From: an uncultured Pseudomonadales bacterium
GTDB lineage: Bacteria > Pseudomonadota > Gammaproteobacteria > Pseudomonadales > Azotimanducaceae
Length of the DNA: 64,000 nt
Direction: 5' to 3'
NCBI GenBank assembly: GCA_951813295.1
Contig: CATOTI010000002.1
Coordinates: forward strand, 3,668,522 to 3,732,521
Made by a program: the position numbers and the translations under genes. Below are positions 46,337-54,523 of this stretch, one piece after another. Each line of letters opens with the position of its first letter. Within the stretch, counting starts at the first letter, position 1. Below the pieces are notes generated by a model. It did not search any database, was not told the origin of the DNA, and was given only the letters and a program-made list of their open reading frames with translations.

Positions 46337-47449
46337 TTAGCCCGTGCCCCGGCCCCGTCCTTCCGCACTGGCAAACCGGTTGATACCGATCTCCTCGCGG
46401 AAGTCCGCGGAGGCGAGTTCGAGGCCTTGGTCTATGTTGATTCCGATCCCATCGGCGATGCGAACCATGCGTTGGAAATTCGCGATCACCGCGGCCGCGC
46501 CGACGACGCCGGCATCCCCTAACGCTTGCTGCACGGCGTCACGGGTCGTTGCGATGTCGGGAGATCGAGCAACCACCGCGTCCGCATAGGCGATCAACTC
46601 GTTTCCGTACGGCACGCCAATGTCTTCTTCCCGGGGCCCTTCGGTGATCGCGCCGAGGTCCAGATCGTCTTCCTGACTGCTCACACGGAGCATGTTGGTG
46701 TGCGCGGTTGTTCAGTAAAAACACTCGTTGATGGCGGACACGCGTGAGGCCAGCAATTCCACCTGCGCGTTGTTCACGCTTTGCCCGGCTTCCGGGTGGG
46801 TCATGTTGCCGATGTAAAAAGGCAACAAGACGTCGAGCAGATTGCCCACCGCATCCGGCACTAACGACATCGCGCGTATCACGTTGGGAACGCGCTTGCC
46901 CGGCAAGCGATCGTAAAGACCGGCGTTGCGCTCACCCAATGCTTCGGGCGGGATCATGGGAACCCAGGCGGCGCCTTCGACGGCCTCCACCGGTGTGTAT
47001 TGGGATGGTTCACCCGGTTGGGCTTGCGGGAGCGCTAGCAAGGGGATCACCAATGCGTCGCAAAAGGCGTCGATGCCGATCACGGTCGAGACGATGCTGA
47101 CGATCTCGACGTAAGCACCATCCGAAAGTCCCGCCGCGTTCCACTCGCGAAGGGTCTTCTCGGTAATGCGAGCGGCGTCCGTTGTGAGCCGGTGGGTCGC
47201 TTCGATGGCGACCGCGCCAAGATCGCTCGCGGTGTCGTGCGTGCCTTGTAACGCGTTCGGGCTGAGTGCTTTGACTCGATCGGCACATAAGCGACAGTCT
47301 CGGGCCGCACGAACTTCCTGGACGAACGCGACGCGTTCGGCCCCGGTCCACCAGTTACCGGGTCGGCCGAGGTACGCCCACGCCTGTCGAGTCGCCTCGT
47401 CGAGGTCCGAACGAATCGGGTACGGGGTTTCACCGAAGATTGACGTCAT
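46337..47449 (-). CDS. Alkylhydroperoxidase-related selenoprotein with in-frame TGA (Sec246)
   Basis: The frame from ATG 47449 meets TGA at 46714-46712 and stays open in the same phase for another 124 codons to 46337, giving 370 residues. The residues around it are SAINECFY-TGA-TTAHTNMLR. This is the AhpD/carboxymuconolactone-decarboxylase redox motif C-x-x-C...H with TGA at the second Cys position, so selenocysteine insertion is the natural reading. The part before the TGA (YPIRSDLDEATRQAWAYLG, GNWWTGAERVAFV) and the part after it (VVGAAAVIANFQRMVRIADGIGI) both carry family features. A hairpin follows the TGA. Predicted role: thiol/selenol peroxide or peroxide-linked redox enzyme. The SelA/B/C/D machinery would have to be elsewhere in the genome. 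Confidence 0.88.
46679..46705 (-). promoter_or_regulatory. Candidate bacterial SECIS hairpin
   Basis: On the minus strand, six bases after the TGA, GCGCACAC (46705-46698) can pair with GTGTGAGC (46686-46679) with one G-A mismatch, leaving an 11-base loop. Position directly after the codon and size suit a bacterial SECIS. The loop begins C-A and not with the G common in known elements, so the fold needs testing. Confidence 0.55.
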
Positions 47450-47501
47450 CAGCGGATCTCCACTAACTAAGCGATCGTGACGAGAAACTAAGGGAGCCGA
47501 G
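47450..47501. promoter_or_regulatory. Divergent promoter region, 52 bp, selenoprotein/methyltransferase
   Basis: Both start codons face away from this short gap, so the two promoters must overlap each other or the coding sequences. AAGGGAGC (47490-47497) is the ribosome site of the methyltransferase. There is no room for a riboswitch. Confidence 0.5.
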
Positions 47502-48452
47502 ATGGACGTGCAAACAAGATTGGAGAGCAGCCACGTGCTCGTCCTGGACGGCGCGATCGGCACCGAGGTCGAGCGCCTCGGCGGCGAGATGGACAGCACA
47601 GCCTGGTGCGCCCTGGCCAACAAGACCCACCCCGATGTGGTGCGAGAAGTACACAAGGCGTATTTGAACGCCGGGGCAGACATCATCGCGGCCAACACCT
47701 TCGCCACCTGCCGCCACAATCTCGCCGCCATTGATTTAGCCGACGAAGCCGCGGCGCTCACCCGCCGGGCCGTGCAACTGGCACGCGAGGCGATCGACGA
47801 GGTCGCAGCCGATCGAGACGTCATCGTCGCTGGCTCCATGTCCAACAACGTCGCTTGGATTCCCGACACGACGAGCCCCGACCCGAGGTTCCTGCCTAAC
47901 CGCCGTGACGAAGCAGCAAACTATCGCGAGATGGCTGAGGCGCTGGCCCAAGGTGGGGCGGACGTCATCCTGTTGGAGATGATGTTGGACACCGATCGAT
48001 CCTGCATGCTCGCTGAAGCGGCAAAGACGGCGGGTCTACCGCTATGGATCGGCATCAGCGCCGCGCTCACCGAAGACGATCAGCTGGTCGGCTTTACCAG
48101 CCACCTGGTCGATCCCGAGAGCTGGCGTGACCCGAGTCATCCGGTACGAGAGCCGCTTCCCCTCGAGGCCATCATCGACGCACTACGCGCATTCGATCCG
48201 CAAGTCATGGGCATCATGCACACGACCGCCAAAGCGACGGGCCCCGCACTCGAGTGCTTGAGGAGCACCTGGTCGGGACCGACCTTGAGCTATCCCGAAG
48301 CCGGCAATCAGGCATACATCGAGCCCGCGGCGTTTGCTAAGTACTGCCGCCAATGGGCCGAAGAGGGCGTACAGATCATCGGTGGCTGTTGCGGGACCAC
48401 GGTGGATCACATTCGTGCGATGGTCGACGCGCTCCCAGAAAGAGGCATGTGA
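47502..48452 (+). CDS. Homocysteine S-methyltransferase family protein
   Basis: This 316-residue protein has the Pfam S-methyl_trans (homocysteine-binding) barrel. DGAIGTEVERLGGEMDSTAW is the usual first strand, HKAYLNAGADIIAANTFATCRHN carries the first region of the site, and GGCCGTTVDHIRAM at the C-terminus holds the paired zinc Cys. Relatives transfer methyl from betaine, S-methylmethionine or similar donors to homocysteine or selenohomocysteine. The donor is not decided by sequence. It is divergent from the selenoprotein gene with 52 bp between starts. Confidence 0.9.
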   Translation: MDVQTRLESSHVLVLDGAIGTEVERLGGEMDSTAWCALANKTHPDVVREVHKAYLNAGADIIAANTFATCRHNLAAIDLADEAAALTRRAVQLAREAIDEVAADRDVIVAGSMSNNVAWIPDTTSPDPRFLPNRRDEAANYREMAEALAQGGADVILLEMMLDTDRSCMLAEAAKTAGLPLWIGISAALTEDDQLVGFTSHLVDPESWRDPSHPVREPLPLEAIIDALRAFDPQVMGIMHTTAKATGPALECLRSTWSGPTLSYPEAGNQAYIEPAAFAKYCRQWAEEGVQIIGGCCGTTVDHIRAMVDALPERGM

Positions 48453-48464
48453 TCTGCCTGGCCT

Positions 48465-49598
48465 CTAATCCGGTAGACCGAGCACGCGTTTGGCGATGAC
48501 GTTGCGCTGAATCTCGGAACGTCCGCCGGCAATCATGAAGCCTTTGTTGTAAAGCCACTTACGGGTCGCTTCGAGTTCCTTGTCCGCGAAACCATCGCCG
48601 GTCCAGCCAAGACCGCGAGTACCCATGATGTTGATCATGGCGTCGAGACGCCGGCTTTCGAGCTCCGAAGAGATGAGCTTGAACGTCGATGTTGCGAACG
48701 TGCCGACGCCGCCCTTGGTTTCTTCAGCGGCACGAGCGCGGGTTAATCGAAACGCGGCATCGTCCATGTCGATCTTGAGCGCGTTGTCGCGCGCAGCTTC
48801 ATTGGTACCGTAGTGCTTCAGCGCGTCCGCCAACGATCCCCCGCGAGGTAAAAACTGTCCCTTAGCAACCGATGAGCGTTCGTATTGCAGCAGACGTTTC
48901 GCGATTGTCCAGCCATCGTTCGGCTGTCCAATGAGATCGGTTTTCGGCACTTTCACATCGTCGAAAAACGCCTCGCAGAACTCCGACGCACCGTGAATGA
49001 GTGCGAAGTTCCGCACCGTCACGCCTGGTTGATCCAAGGCAAACAAGAGAAAACTGATGCCCTGCTGCTTTGGTGCCTCGGGGTCGGTTCGCACGAGACA
49101 GAAGATCCAGTCCGACCGGTGCGCGCCGGAGGTCCAGATCTTGGATCCGTTGACGAGATAGTAGTCACCGTGGTCTTCCGCCCGGGTTGCAAGCGCGGCC
49201 AAGTCCGATCCGGAACCCGGCTCGGAATAGCCCTGACACCAGGATATTTCGCCCCGTGCCGTACGCGGCAAGTGGCGCGCTTTCTGATCGTCGGTCCCGT
49301 ACTCGAGCAACGTGGAGCCGAGCATCGTCGTGCCGGTGCCGAATAGCGGCAACGGTGCGCCAACCTCGCGCATCGCATCACCCAGTGCGCGCGCTTGTTT
49401 CGTGTTCAAACCCGCGCCGCCGTATTCCACGGGCCACTCCGGCACGGTGAAACCACGTTCGACGCAGGCATCGAACCAGCGTCGGAACGCCGGGTCTGGC
49501 AGTGCGTTTTTGCTCCCGCCCGTGTAGTTGAGCCCGCGGCCGCGAATCTCTTGCGGACACGCCGCTGCTACCCAGGCACGATAATCTTCATTGGTCAT
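48465..49598 (-). CDS. Acyl-CoA dehydrogenase family protein
   Basis: This 377-residue flavoprotein has the acyl-CoA dehydrogenase order: helical N-terminal domain (WPVEYGGAGLN), the beta domain with WCQGYSEPGSGSDLA and KIWTSGAHRSDWIFCLVRTD, and a helical C-terminal domain ending GRSEIQRNVIAKRVLGLP. It probably oxidises a specialised acyl-CoA with electron transfer to ETF. No linked ETF genes are seen. It converges with the methyltransferase gene, 12 bp away. Confidence 0.93.
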   Translation of the reverse strand: MTNEDYRAWVAAACPQEIRGRGLNYTGGSKNALPDPAFRRWFDACVERGFTVPEWPVEYGGAGLNTKQARALGDAMREVGAPLPLFGTGTTMLGSTLLEYGTDDQKARHLPRTARGEISWCQGYSEPGSGSDLAALATRAEDHGDYYLVNGSKIWTSGAHRSDWIFCLVRTDPEAPKQQGISFLLFALDQPGVTVRNFALIHGASEFCEAFFDDVKVPKTDLIGQPNDGWTIAKRLLQYERSSVAKGQFLPRGGSLADALKHYGTNEAARDNALKIDMDDAAFRLTRARAAEETKGGVGTFATSTFKLISSELESRRLDAMINIMGTRGLGWTGDGFADKELEATRKWLYNKGFMIAGGRSEIQRNVIAKRVLGLPD

Positions 49599-49775
49599 AT
49601 ATGCGTTCCCGTGGTTGGTCTCCGTGGCGCGTCGTGACGGATGCCTCCCTCCAAGCTATACAGCTGCCGTTCTCTTATCCAATGGGACAAGGTGCCAGTA
49701 GAAGAGGCCGGGATCGCCGCTTAAGTCCTTCCGCGTCGATCTCCCTTTCACCATCAACAAATTACGAGGATCCCC

Positions 49776-50285
49776 ATGTCACACCTGCTCTACGACCTTT
49801 CAATCGTGCCGATGCTTCGCGCGCTCCGGAATCTCGATGCAATCGTCGTCAAAGCCGAGGCTCACGTCGCGGCCGACAAAAGCATCGATCCCGCGACGTT
49901 GATCCAGGCGCGTCTGCATCCGAACATGCGGCCGTTCGTCTTTCAGATCCGTACAGCCACTGATACCGCCAAGGGTGCGGCCGCACGACTGACCGGTAGC
50001 AATGCGCCGTCATGGGCGGATGACGAGGAGACCTTTGCTGAAGTGCACGAGCGCCTAAGCAAAGCGATCGAATATCTCGCAAGCTTCACGCCCGACGACT
50101 TCGATGGCGCGGAAGGCCGGTCGATCGAGTTGAATATGGGTCCCGAGCCGATGCACTTCACGGGCGCGAGCTATCTGTCGAGCTTCGCTATGCCGAACTT
50201 CTTTTTTCACGTGACGACCGCGTACAACATCTTGCGGCACAACGGCGTTGTGATCGGTAAGCGCGACTTCCTCGGCGAAGTCTGA
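49776..50285 (+). CDS. DUF1993 protein
   Basis: This 169-residue protein matches the DUF1993 family over its whole length: YDLSIVPMLRALRNLDAIVVKAEAH, HPNMRPFVFQIRTATDTAKGAAARL and SFAMPNFFFHVTTAYNILRHNGV. The fold is a four-helix bundle of the DinB type with conserved His residues. Function is unknown, though a metal site is likely. An AT-rich stretch before the ATG contains GAGG as a ribosome site. Confidence 0.92.
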   Translation: MSHLLYDLSIVPMLRALRNLDAIVVKAEAHVAADKSIDPATLIQARLHPNMRPFVFQIRTATDTAKGAAARLTGSNAPSWADDEETFAEVHERLSKAIEYLASFTPDDFDGAEGRSIELNMGPEPMHFTGASYLSSFAMPNFFFHVTTAYNILRHNGVVIGKRDFLGEV

Positions 50286-50290
50286 GGGCA

Positions 50291-51166
50291 CTAGGCACCC
50301 GAACCTCGTTCCCGGACATCGATCAACGCGGGTAGCGCTTCCGCGCCCACACTGAGGTGCCCATGCTCCGGGAACGTACGCAACTCGCTGTTCGCCAATA
50401 AACTCGCTGTGTGTCGAGCTTGGGCCACGGGAACGATCCAATCCTGCTCACCGTGCACGACGATGGTTGGCGCGCGCACCCGGGACACATCGAAGCTCTG
50501 CCACCCATTGGCGGGGCCGTCAGCGATGCGATCGTCGACGTAGCCCACCACGCCCTGAGCGAAAGGTGCATTTTTGGGATCCGGGGCTAAGGCAGCCATG
50601 CTGAGGAGAATTGCTCGATCCGGCGGACTCCAGATCTCACGCCCATCCGGCCCATGCTCGTGCTGATGCTCGCCATTCACGCCGTAAAGACTTTCTGCCG
50701 CGGCGATGGCAGCGTCCCGATCGCGGGCGAACCAGAAGTCATCAGCCAGGTCCATCCGGGCATCATCCACCTCAGCCGCCCAGCGTTGGTCGGACATACC
50801 GCAGCTAATCACCACACCGACCACACGATCAGGCGCGGCGGCAGCCAGCGCCAGGGCATAACTCGCACCGGTAGAGCTGCCATGGACAAAAAAGTGCTGG
50901 AGGCCGAGGTGATCGACAACGGCGAGGCCATCGGCCGCCCAGTCGCCGATCAGCCGGCCGGGCCTGGGACTGCTGTCACCGTAGCCTGGGCGGTCGATGC
51001 CAATCGGCCGAAAGCCGGCATCTTGGTATGCCTTAGTCGCGGGCGGCGCCATCACGCGCGATCCAGGACCGCCGTGACAGACAAGCACCGGGTCGAGTCC
51101 CGGGTCGCCGTAGTCTTCGAACGAGATGACCTGCTGGTCGTTAACAGAAATTCTGTGGTGGGTCAT
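50291..51166 (-). CDS. Alpha/beta hydrolase
   Basis: This 291-residue alpha/beta-hydrolase resembles prolyl iminopeptidase and haloperoxidase-type enzymes. It has an oxyanion region CHGGPGSRVMAPP (the HGGPG typical of proline iminopeptidases), nucleophile elbow GSSTGAS, acid in HGEQDWIVP and catalytic His in PEHGHLSVG. The substrate is open. It converges with DUF1993, only 5 bp apart. Confidence 0.88.
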   Translation of the reverse strand: MTHHRISVNDQQVISFEDYGDPGLDPVLVCHGGPGSRVMAPPATKAYQDAGFRPIGIDRPGYGDSSPRPGRLIGDWAADGLAVVDHLGLQHFFVHGSSTGASYALALAAAAPDRVVGVVISCGMSDQRWAAEVDDARMDLADDFWFARDRDAAIAAAESLYGVNGEHQHEHGPDGREIWSPPDRAILLSMAALAPDPKNAPFAQGVVGYVDDRIADGPANGWQSFDVSRVRAPTIVVHGEQDWIVPVAQARHTASLLANSELRTFPEHGHLSVGAEALPALIDVRERGSGA

Positions 51167-51319
51167 TCCTGTGCTAGCTCTGCATCCCGTGCTCTCTCAA
51201 ACCCGCATAACCCACAAAACGGGGTTTGCGTTGGCGTGACAATACGAAGGCCTGTGTCTGTTGATGTGCCGAGCGGCGACTCTCATACCGAACACGGTCA
51301 GGACTGTGCTTCGTTCTGC

Positions 51320-51472
51320 CTAGTCCTTCCCGGACTTGGACTTCAACATGAGCCGCTTGATATACCCGTCAACCCCGGTCCGGCGAAAGGTAAACAGCCG
51401 CGCCGCCACCCAGGTCGTGACGGCCTCATTCGTCTCTAGCTTCCAATGCTCGAACTCGGTCCGCTTCGTCAC
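51320..51472 (-). CDS. 50-residue protein overlapping the molybdoenzyme stop
   Basis: A GTG start at 51472 overlaps the TGA of the molybdopterin oxidoreductase (GTGA), a spacing typical of coupled translation. The 50 residues are basic and include WKLETNEAVTTWVAARLFTF and VDGYIKRLMLKSKSGK. No family is recognised. It might be a small accessory protein for the enzyme or the tail of a lost gene. Length alone gives weak support, but the overlap makes it more likely real than chance. Confidence 0.45.
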   Translation of the reverse strand: MTKRTEFEHWKLETNEAVTTWVAARLFTFRRTGVDGYIKRLMLKSKSGKD

Positions 51473-53673
51473 ACGGCTTCCTGCCACTCATCGAACACAG
51501 CCGGCCTGGTCGTCTTGACCAACCGTCCGGGATACCCCTTGAAGTGCGGTATCCCCTGCTCATGATCCAGAAACTCGTCATCATCACTACACAGCACCGC
51601 ATCACTCGACAGGAACGCACCACCGAGTTCCACCTTGCCGCGTAGCTCCGGGTACCACCAGCCATGGGGAACGCGCAGGTGTCCCTGTTTCATGCTCTCC
51701 TGCACGGACAGTTGTGCGGTGACCTCGCCGTAGGCGGTTTCCAGCCGTACCCAATCGCCATCCTCCAGGGACTCCTTCGTTGCATCCTCCGGGTGGATGA
51801 AGATGCTGGGTAGTGGGCAGCGCCTGCGGAGTTCCTGGATGTTGCGCTGGCCGGTCTGGAAGAAGGGGTCCTCTCGCACGCCGCTGAAGACGGCGTAGGG
51901 GTATTCGTCGCTTGGTAGTGGGCCCTCGCGGTGGTACGGCACGGGGTCGAAGCCGAGGTCCTCGAGTACGCTGGAAGACAGCTCGACCTTGCCGCTGGGT
52001 GTTGCAAACCCGGTCTTCCGATATTTGCGGAATTTTGGCGTTTGCATCTCCATGTAGGCACTTGCCTCGAACTCCGCGAAGGTGCGCCCGCTGCGTGACA
52101 GGCGGTAGTCCAGCATTTCTTCCAGCGTGGTCCATGGGAAACGGTTGCCGAAGCCGAAACGCACCGCCAGGTCGCGCCAGAACTGGAAGGTGCTCGTTGT
52201 GTTCTCCGGGCTATCGACGGCTTTTTGCGACAGGGTCAATCGCGTAGCCCAACTCCAGCCGTCGGCGATGTGGTTGCGTTCGGTGAATACGTCACCCGGT
52301 AGTACGTAGTCCGCCAGCATGGCGGTTGGGGTCATGAAGATCTCGTGGGCGACGATCAGTTCCTGGTTCATCATCGCTTTCAGGATCTGGTGCTGGTTGG
52401 GGTAACTCATCAGCGCGTTGTTGCCGAGTACGAAGAACGCCTTGATGGGGTACGGGTCGCCGGTTGCCATGGCGCGGAACAGATTGCTGGGGTTGGCCAT
52501 GTGGCAACCCATGACGATGTCGGCGTAGGGATAGCCCCAGACTTTTTCGGTGGGCCCTTTCAGCATCTCCGCAGCGCGGTAGGTGTAGACCGGGTGATCG
52601 TCGAAGCCCATCTGCTTGGACTTCTGCTCGATTGACAATTCCTCGTGCAGGGCGATCTCTGATTCCGGGATATAGCCTTCGTGGAAACCGCCCAGCGTTT
52701 CGCCGCCGACCACGTCCAGGTTGCCGGTGACGGCGCGCAGGATGGAATGCAGGCGAATCGCGCTGGTGCTGGAAATCTGCATGTCGGTGATCGGGGTCCA
52801 CGGGATGATGGCGCCATCGGCCGTGGCGTACATGCGCGCGGCCTCGGCAATCAGTTCCTTGTCGACGCCGGTGATCTCCTCGACGCGTTCCAGCGGATAT
52901 TCATCAACGCGGGCTTTCAGTTCATCAAAGCCGGTGCACCAGTCGCGGACGAAGTCCTTGTCGTAGAGTTCCTCATCGAAGATCACCTTGAGCCAGCCAA
53001 GGCACATGGCAGCATCGGTCCCGGCGCGCAGGCGCAGGTGCAGGCTGCAGTCCTCGGCCTGGTCTGACACACGCGGATCCAGCACGATGATTTTTGCACC
53101 GCGCGCACGGGCGGCATTGATCTGGTTGTAGATTGGTGTCCAGGAGTGTTTGCGTGGGTTGTGACCGAACAGCACGATGCAGTTGGTGTTGGCGAAGTCA
53201 CCCATCGGGAACCAGCCATAGGTCAGCTTGTTGACCGCGGCGGTGTTACCGGCGCACAGCGACACGCCGCTGGTCCAGTTGGGCGATCCAAGGAGGTTCA
53301 TGAAGCGCCGATCGGTCCCGTGAGTCGTCTGGGTGTTCCAGCCACTGGTGCTCACCGCGAAGGATTCCGGTCCGTACTCATCGGTGATTTTCTTCAGCCG
53401 CTCGGCAATCTCATCCATGGCCTGCTCGTAGCTGATCTCCTCCCACCTGTCCTCGCCACGCTTTCCCACACGTTTCAGTGGCGTGCGAAGGCGATCCTCG
53501 TGGTTGTGGATCGCGGGCGCGGCAACCCCCTTGAAGCAGATGTTGTTCGCCAGCATCGGGTTATCGTGCGCAATGACGCGTGACACCTTGCCGTCCTCGA
53601 CCTCGGTGCGTAGTTGGCAGCCGATGTCGCAGATCGTACAGACGCTATAGGTTGTATCGGTTTTTGCGGCCAT
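51469..53673 (-). CDS. Molybdopterin oxidoreductase, DMSO-reductase superfamily
   Basis: This 734-residue catalytic subunit has a [4Fe-4S] motif of C12, C15, C19 and C46 near the N-terminus. The molybdenum-site segment is GVSLCAGN with Cys140 as the likely metal ligand (coded as ordinary Cys), then GWFPMGDFANTNCIVLFGHNPRKH. The pterin-binding C-terminal domain ends the protein. No Tat signal is present, so it is probably cytoplasmic. Electron-transfer or membrane subunits are absent around it. Formate, thiosulfate, polysulfide or other substrates are all possible. Confidence 0.9.
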   Translation of the reverse strand: MAAKTDTTYSVCTICDIGCQLRTEVEDGKVSRVIAHDNPMLANNICFKGVAAPAIHNHEDRLRTPLKRVGKRGEDRWEEISYEQAMDEIAERLKKITDEYGPESFAVSTSGWNTQTTHGTDRRFMNLLGSPNWTSGVSLCAGNTAAVNKLTYGWFPMGDFANTNCIVLFGHNPRKHSWTPIYNQINAARARGAKIIVLDPRVSDQAEDCSLHLRLRAGTDAAMCLGWLKVIFDEELYDKDFVRDWCTGFDELKARVDEYPLERVEEITGVDKELIAEAARMYATADGAIIPWTPITDMQISSTSAIRLHSILRAVTGNLDVVGGETLGGFHEGYIPESEIALHEELSIEQKSKQMGFDDHPVYTYRAAEMLKGPTEKVWGYPYADIVMGCHMANPSNLFRAMATGDPYPIKAFFVLGNNALMSYPNQHQILKAMMNQELIVAHEIFMTPTAMLADYVLPGDVFTERNHIADGWSWATRLTLSQKAVDSPENTTSTFQFWRDLAVRFGFGNRFPWTTLEEMLDYRLSRSGRTFAEFEASAYMEMQTPKFRKYRKTGFATPSGKVELSSSVLEDLGFDPVPYHREGPLPSDEYPYAVFSGVREDPFFQTGQRNIQELRRRCPLPSIFIHPEDATKESLEDGDWVRLETAYGEVTAQLSVQESMKQGHLRVPHGWWYPELRGKVELGGAFLSSDAVLCSDDDEFLDHEQGIPHFKGYPGRLVKTTRPAVFDEWQEAV

Positions 53674-54053
53674 GGGTGGTTCTCCTGGTTCAGGCGTCCG
53701 TGGGGGCCGTCGTATTGGGGGTTTCCGTGCTGGTAGGCATAGGGGTCACCTTCACCCGAAACTCCCGCCATCCATTGTGTCGAGGGTTACATAGCCTGGG
53801 TCCTAACGAGAAGACCCGAAGGCCGCAAACTTCAGCGTCCCAGACACGCATTCCCGACTAGCTCTCGAACGGATCGAAAGCGCTCGAATCTACCACGTGC
53901 GCCGCCTACGTCCCGTCAAATCGTACGTGACGGTTCGGCCGATTCGCCGACGCTCGATCAGTGTCAACGTCGGTATGTAGAGGGGTTCGAACCCCGGAAG
54001 CCCCCCTCGGGTTGTGCGTGAGCGACGGGCTGATCCTCGGCCATCCATTTACT
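53674..54053. other. Intergenic stretch, no gene assigned
   Basis: This stretch upstream of the molybdoenzyme and before the P450 module carries no frame I believe. It holds the promoter of the molybdoenzyme on its left side, and the short dyad GGGGTTCGAACCCC at 53982-53995. The rest has no recognised feature. Confidence 0.4.
53982..53995. repeat. Perfect 14-bp palindrome GGGGTTCGAACCCC
   Basis: The sequence is self-complementary and includes the TTCGAA found in tRNA T-loops, but no acceptor, D or anticodon arm is present around it. It might be a protein site, a terminator stem or a relic of integration; nothing decides. Confidence 0.4.
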
Positions 54054-54086
54054 ACTTGACAAGATGTGAACAGTTGTAAAGTATAG
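54054..54086 (+). promoter_or_regulatory. Candidate promoter with inverted repeat upstream of the P450 module
   Basis: TTGACA (54056-54061) is a perfect -35 box, and AAGTAT at 54079 or a neighbouring hexamer could be the -10. Across it lies an inverted repeat: ACTTGACAA (54054-54062) and TTGTAAAGT (54074-54082), 8 of 9 positions paired with an 11-bp spacer. A repressor bound here would cover the promoter. Confidence 0.55.
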
Positions 54087-54091
54087 GTTCC

Positions 54092-54108
54092 CTCGGCTCT
54101 CAGCCGAG
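54092..54108 (+). promoter_or_regulatory. Perfect 17-bp dyad CTCGGCT-CTC-AGCCGAG
   Basis: Seven perfect base pairs around three bases, just after the predicted promoter. On DNA it fits a TetR-type operator; in RNA it would be a stable leader hairpin. The TetR gene at 55860 is the obvious candidate to bind it. Confidence 0.6.
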
Positions 54109-54231
54109 ATCTCGCGAATGAGCTATGCATCGATGGTGCATTAATCAAACAAGTGCTTGAGCACGGAAAGTAGGGGCTCTGCAGCATCCAACGATCGCCT
54201 CCGACTAGTGCACTAAGGCAACCAAGTCGCG

Positions 54232-54501
54232 GTGCAGATGAAAATGGGTGAAGGCGATCCTACACGAGTGCAAGTTGAGGTAAAGGACTTCGTACCTAAG
54301 GAATGGATGCATCAAGGTGGGGGCTATCCCATCATCCTGACCTATGACCACAACTGGTATTTAGAGGCAGTGCCCGAAGGCACGAAGGTTACCCAGTATG
54401 AGTACTACACAGGGGTTTATGTGCTGTTCTGGGACCCCACCGCTGCGCGATTAGCCTACGAACAGGGAAACGAAAACCTCAAAGTGAGACTAGAAAGCTA
54501 G
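54232..54501 (+). pseudogene. SRPBCC (polyketide cyclase-like) C-terminal fragment
   Basis: This 89-residue frame starts at GTG 54232 (ATG codons at 54238 and 54244 also fit). The second half, GTKVTQYEYYTGVYVLFWDPTAARLAYEQGNENLKVRL, resembles the end of SRPBCC lipid-binding proteins that often accompany cytochrome P450s. The N-terminal half of the domain is missing; a stop 18 bp upstream in the same frame blocks extension. I take it as a truncated gene or a fused relic, with the P450 22 bp downstream. Confidence 0.55.
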
Positions 54502-54523
54502 GGCTTTCGAGACGGAGAGAAAG

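Noticed and set aside
46337..46693. A separate 118-residue gene after the TGA
   Set aside because: It is in the same phase as the upstream frame, begins at a Met in the middle of the redox motif, and has no ribosome site of its own. One selenoprotein explains both parts.
47450..47501. A SAM or cobalamin riboswitch before the methyltransferase
   Set aside because: Only 52 bp separate the two start codons, too short for any known riboswitch of these classes.
51469..53673. Selenocysteine formate dehydrogenase
   Set aside because: The metal-ligand position is an ordinary Cys codon and the frame has no internal TGA.
53982..54000. A tRNA gene
   Set aside because: Only a T-arm-like palindrome is found. 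There is no acceptor stem, D-arm or anticodon loop around it.
53906..54187. A 93-residue protein on the minus strand
   Set aside because: The translation has no domain, is rich in Ser/Arg/Pro and covers the P450 promoter and the dyads.
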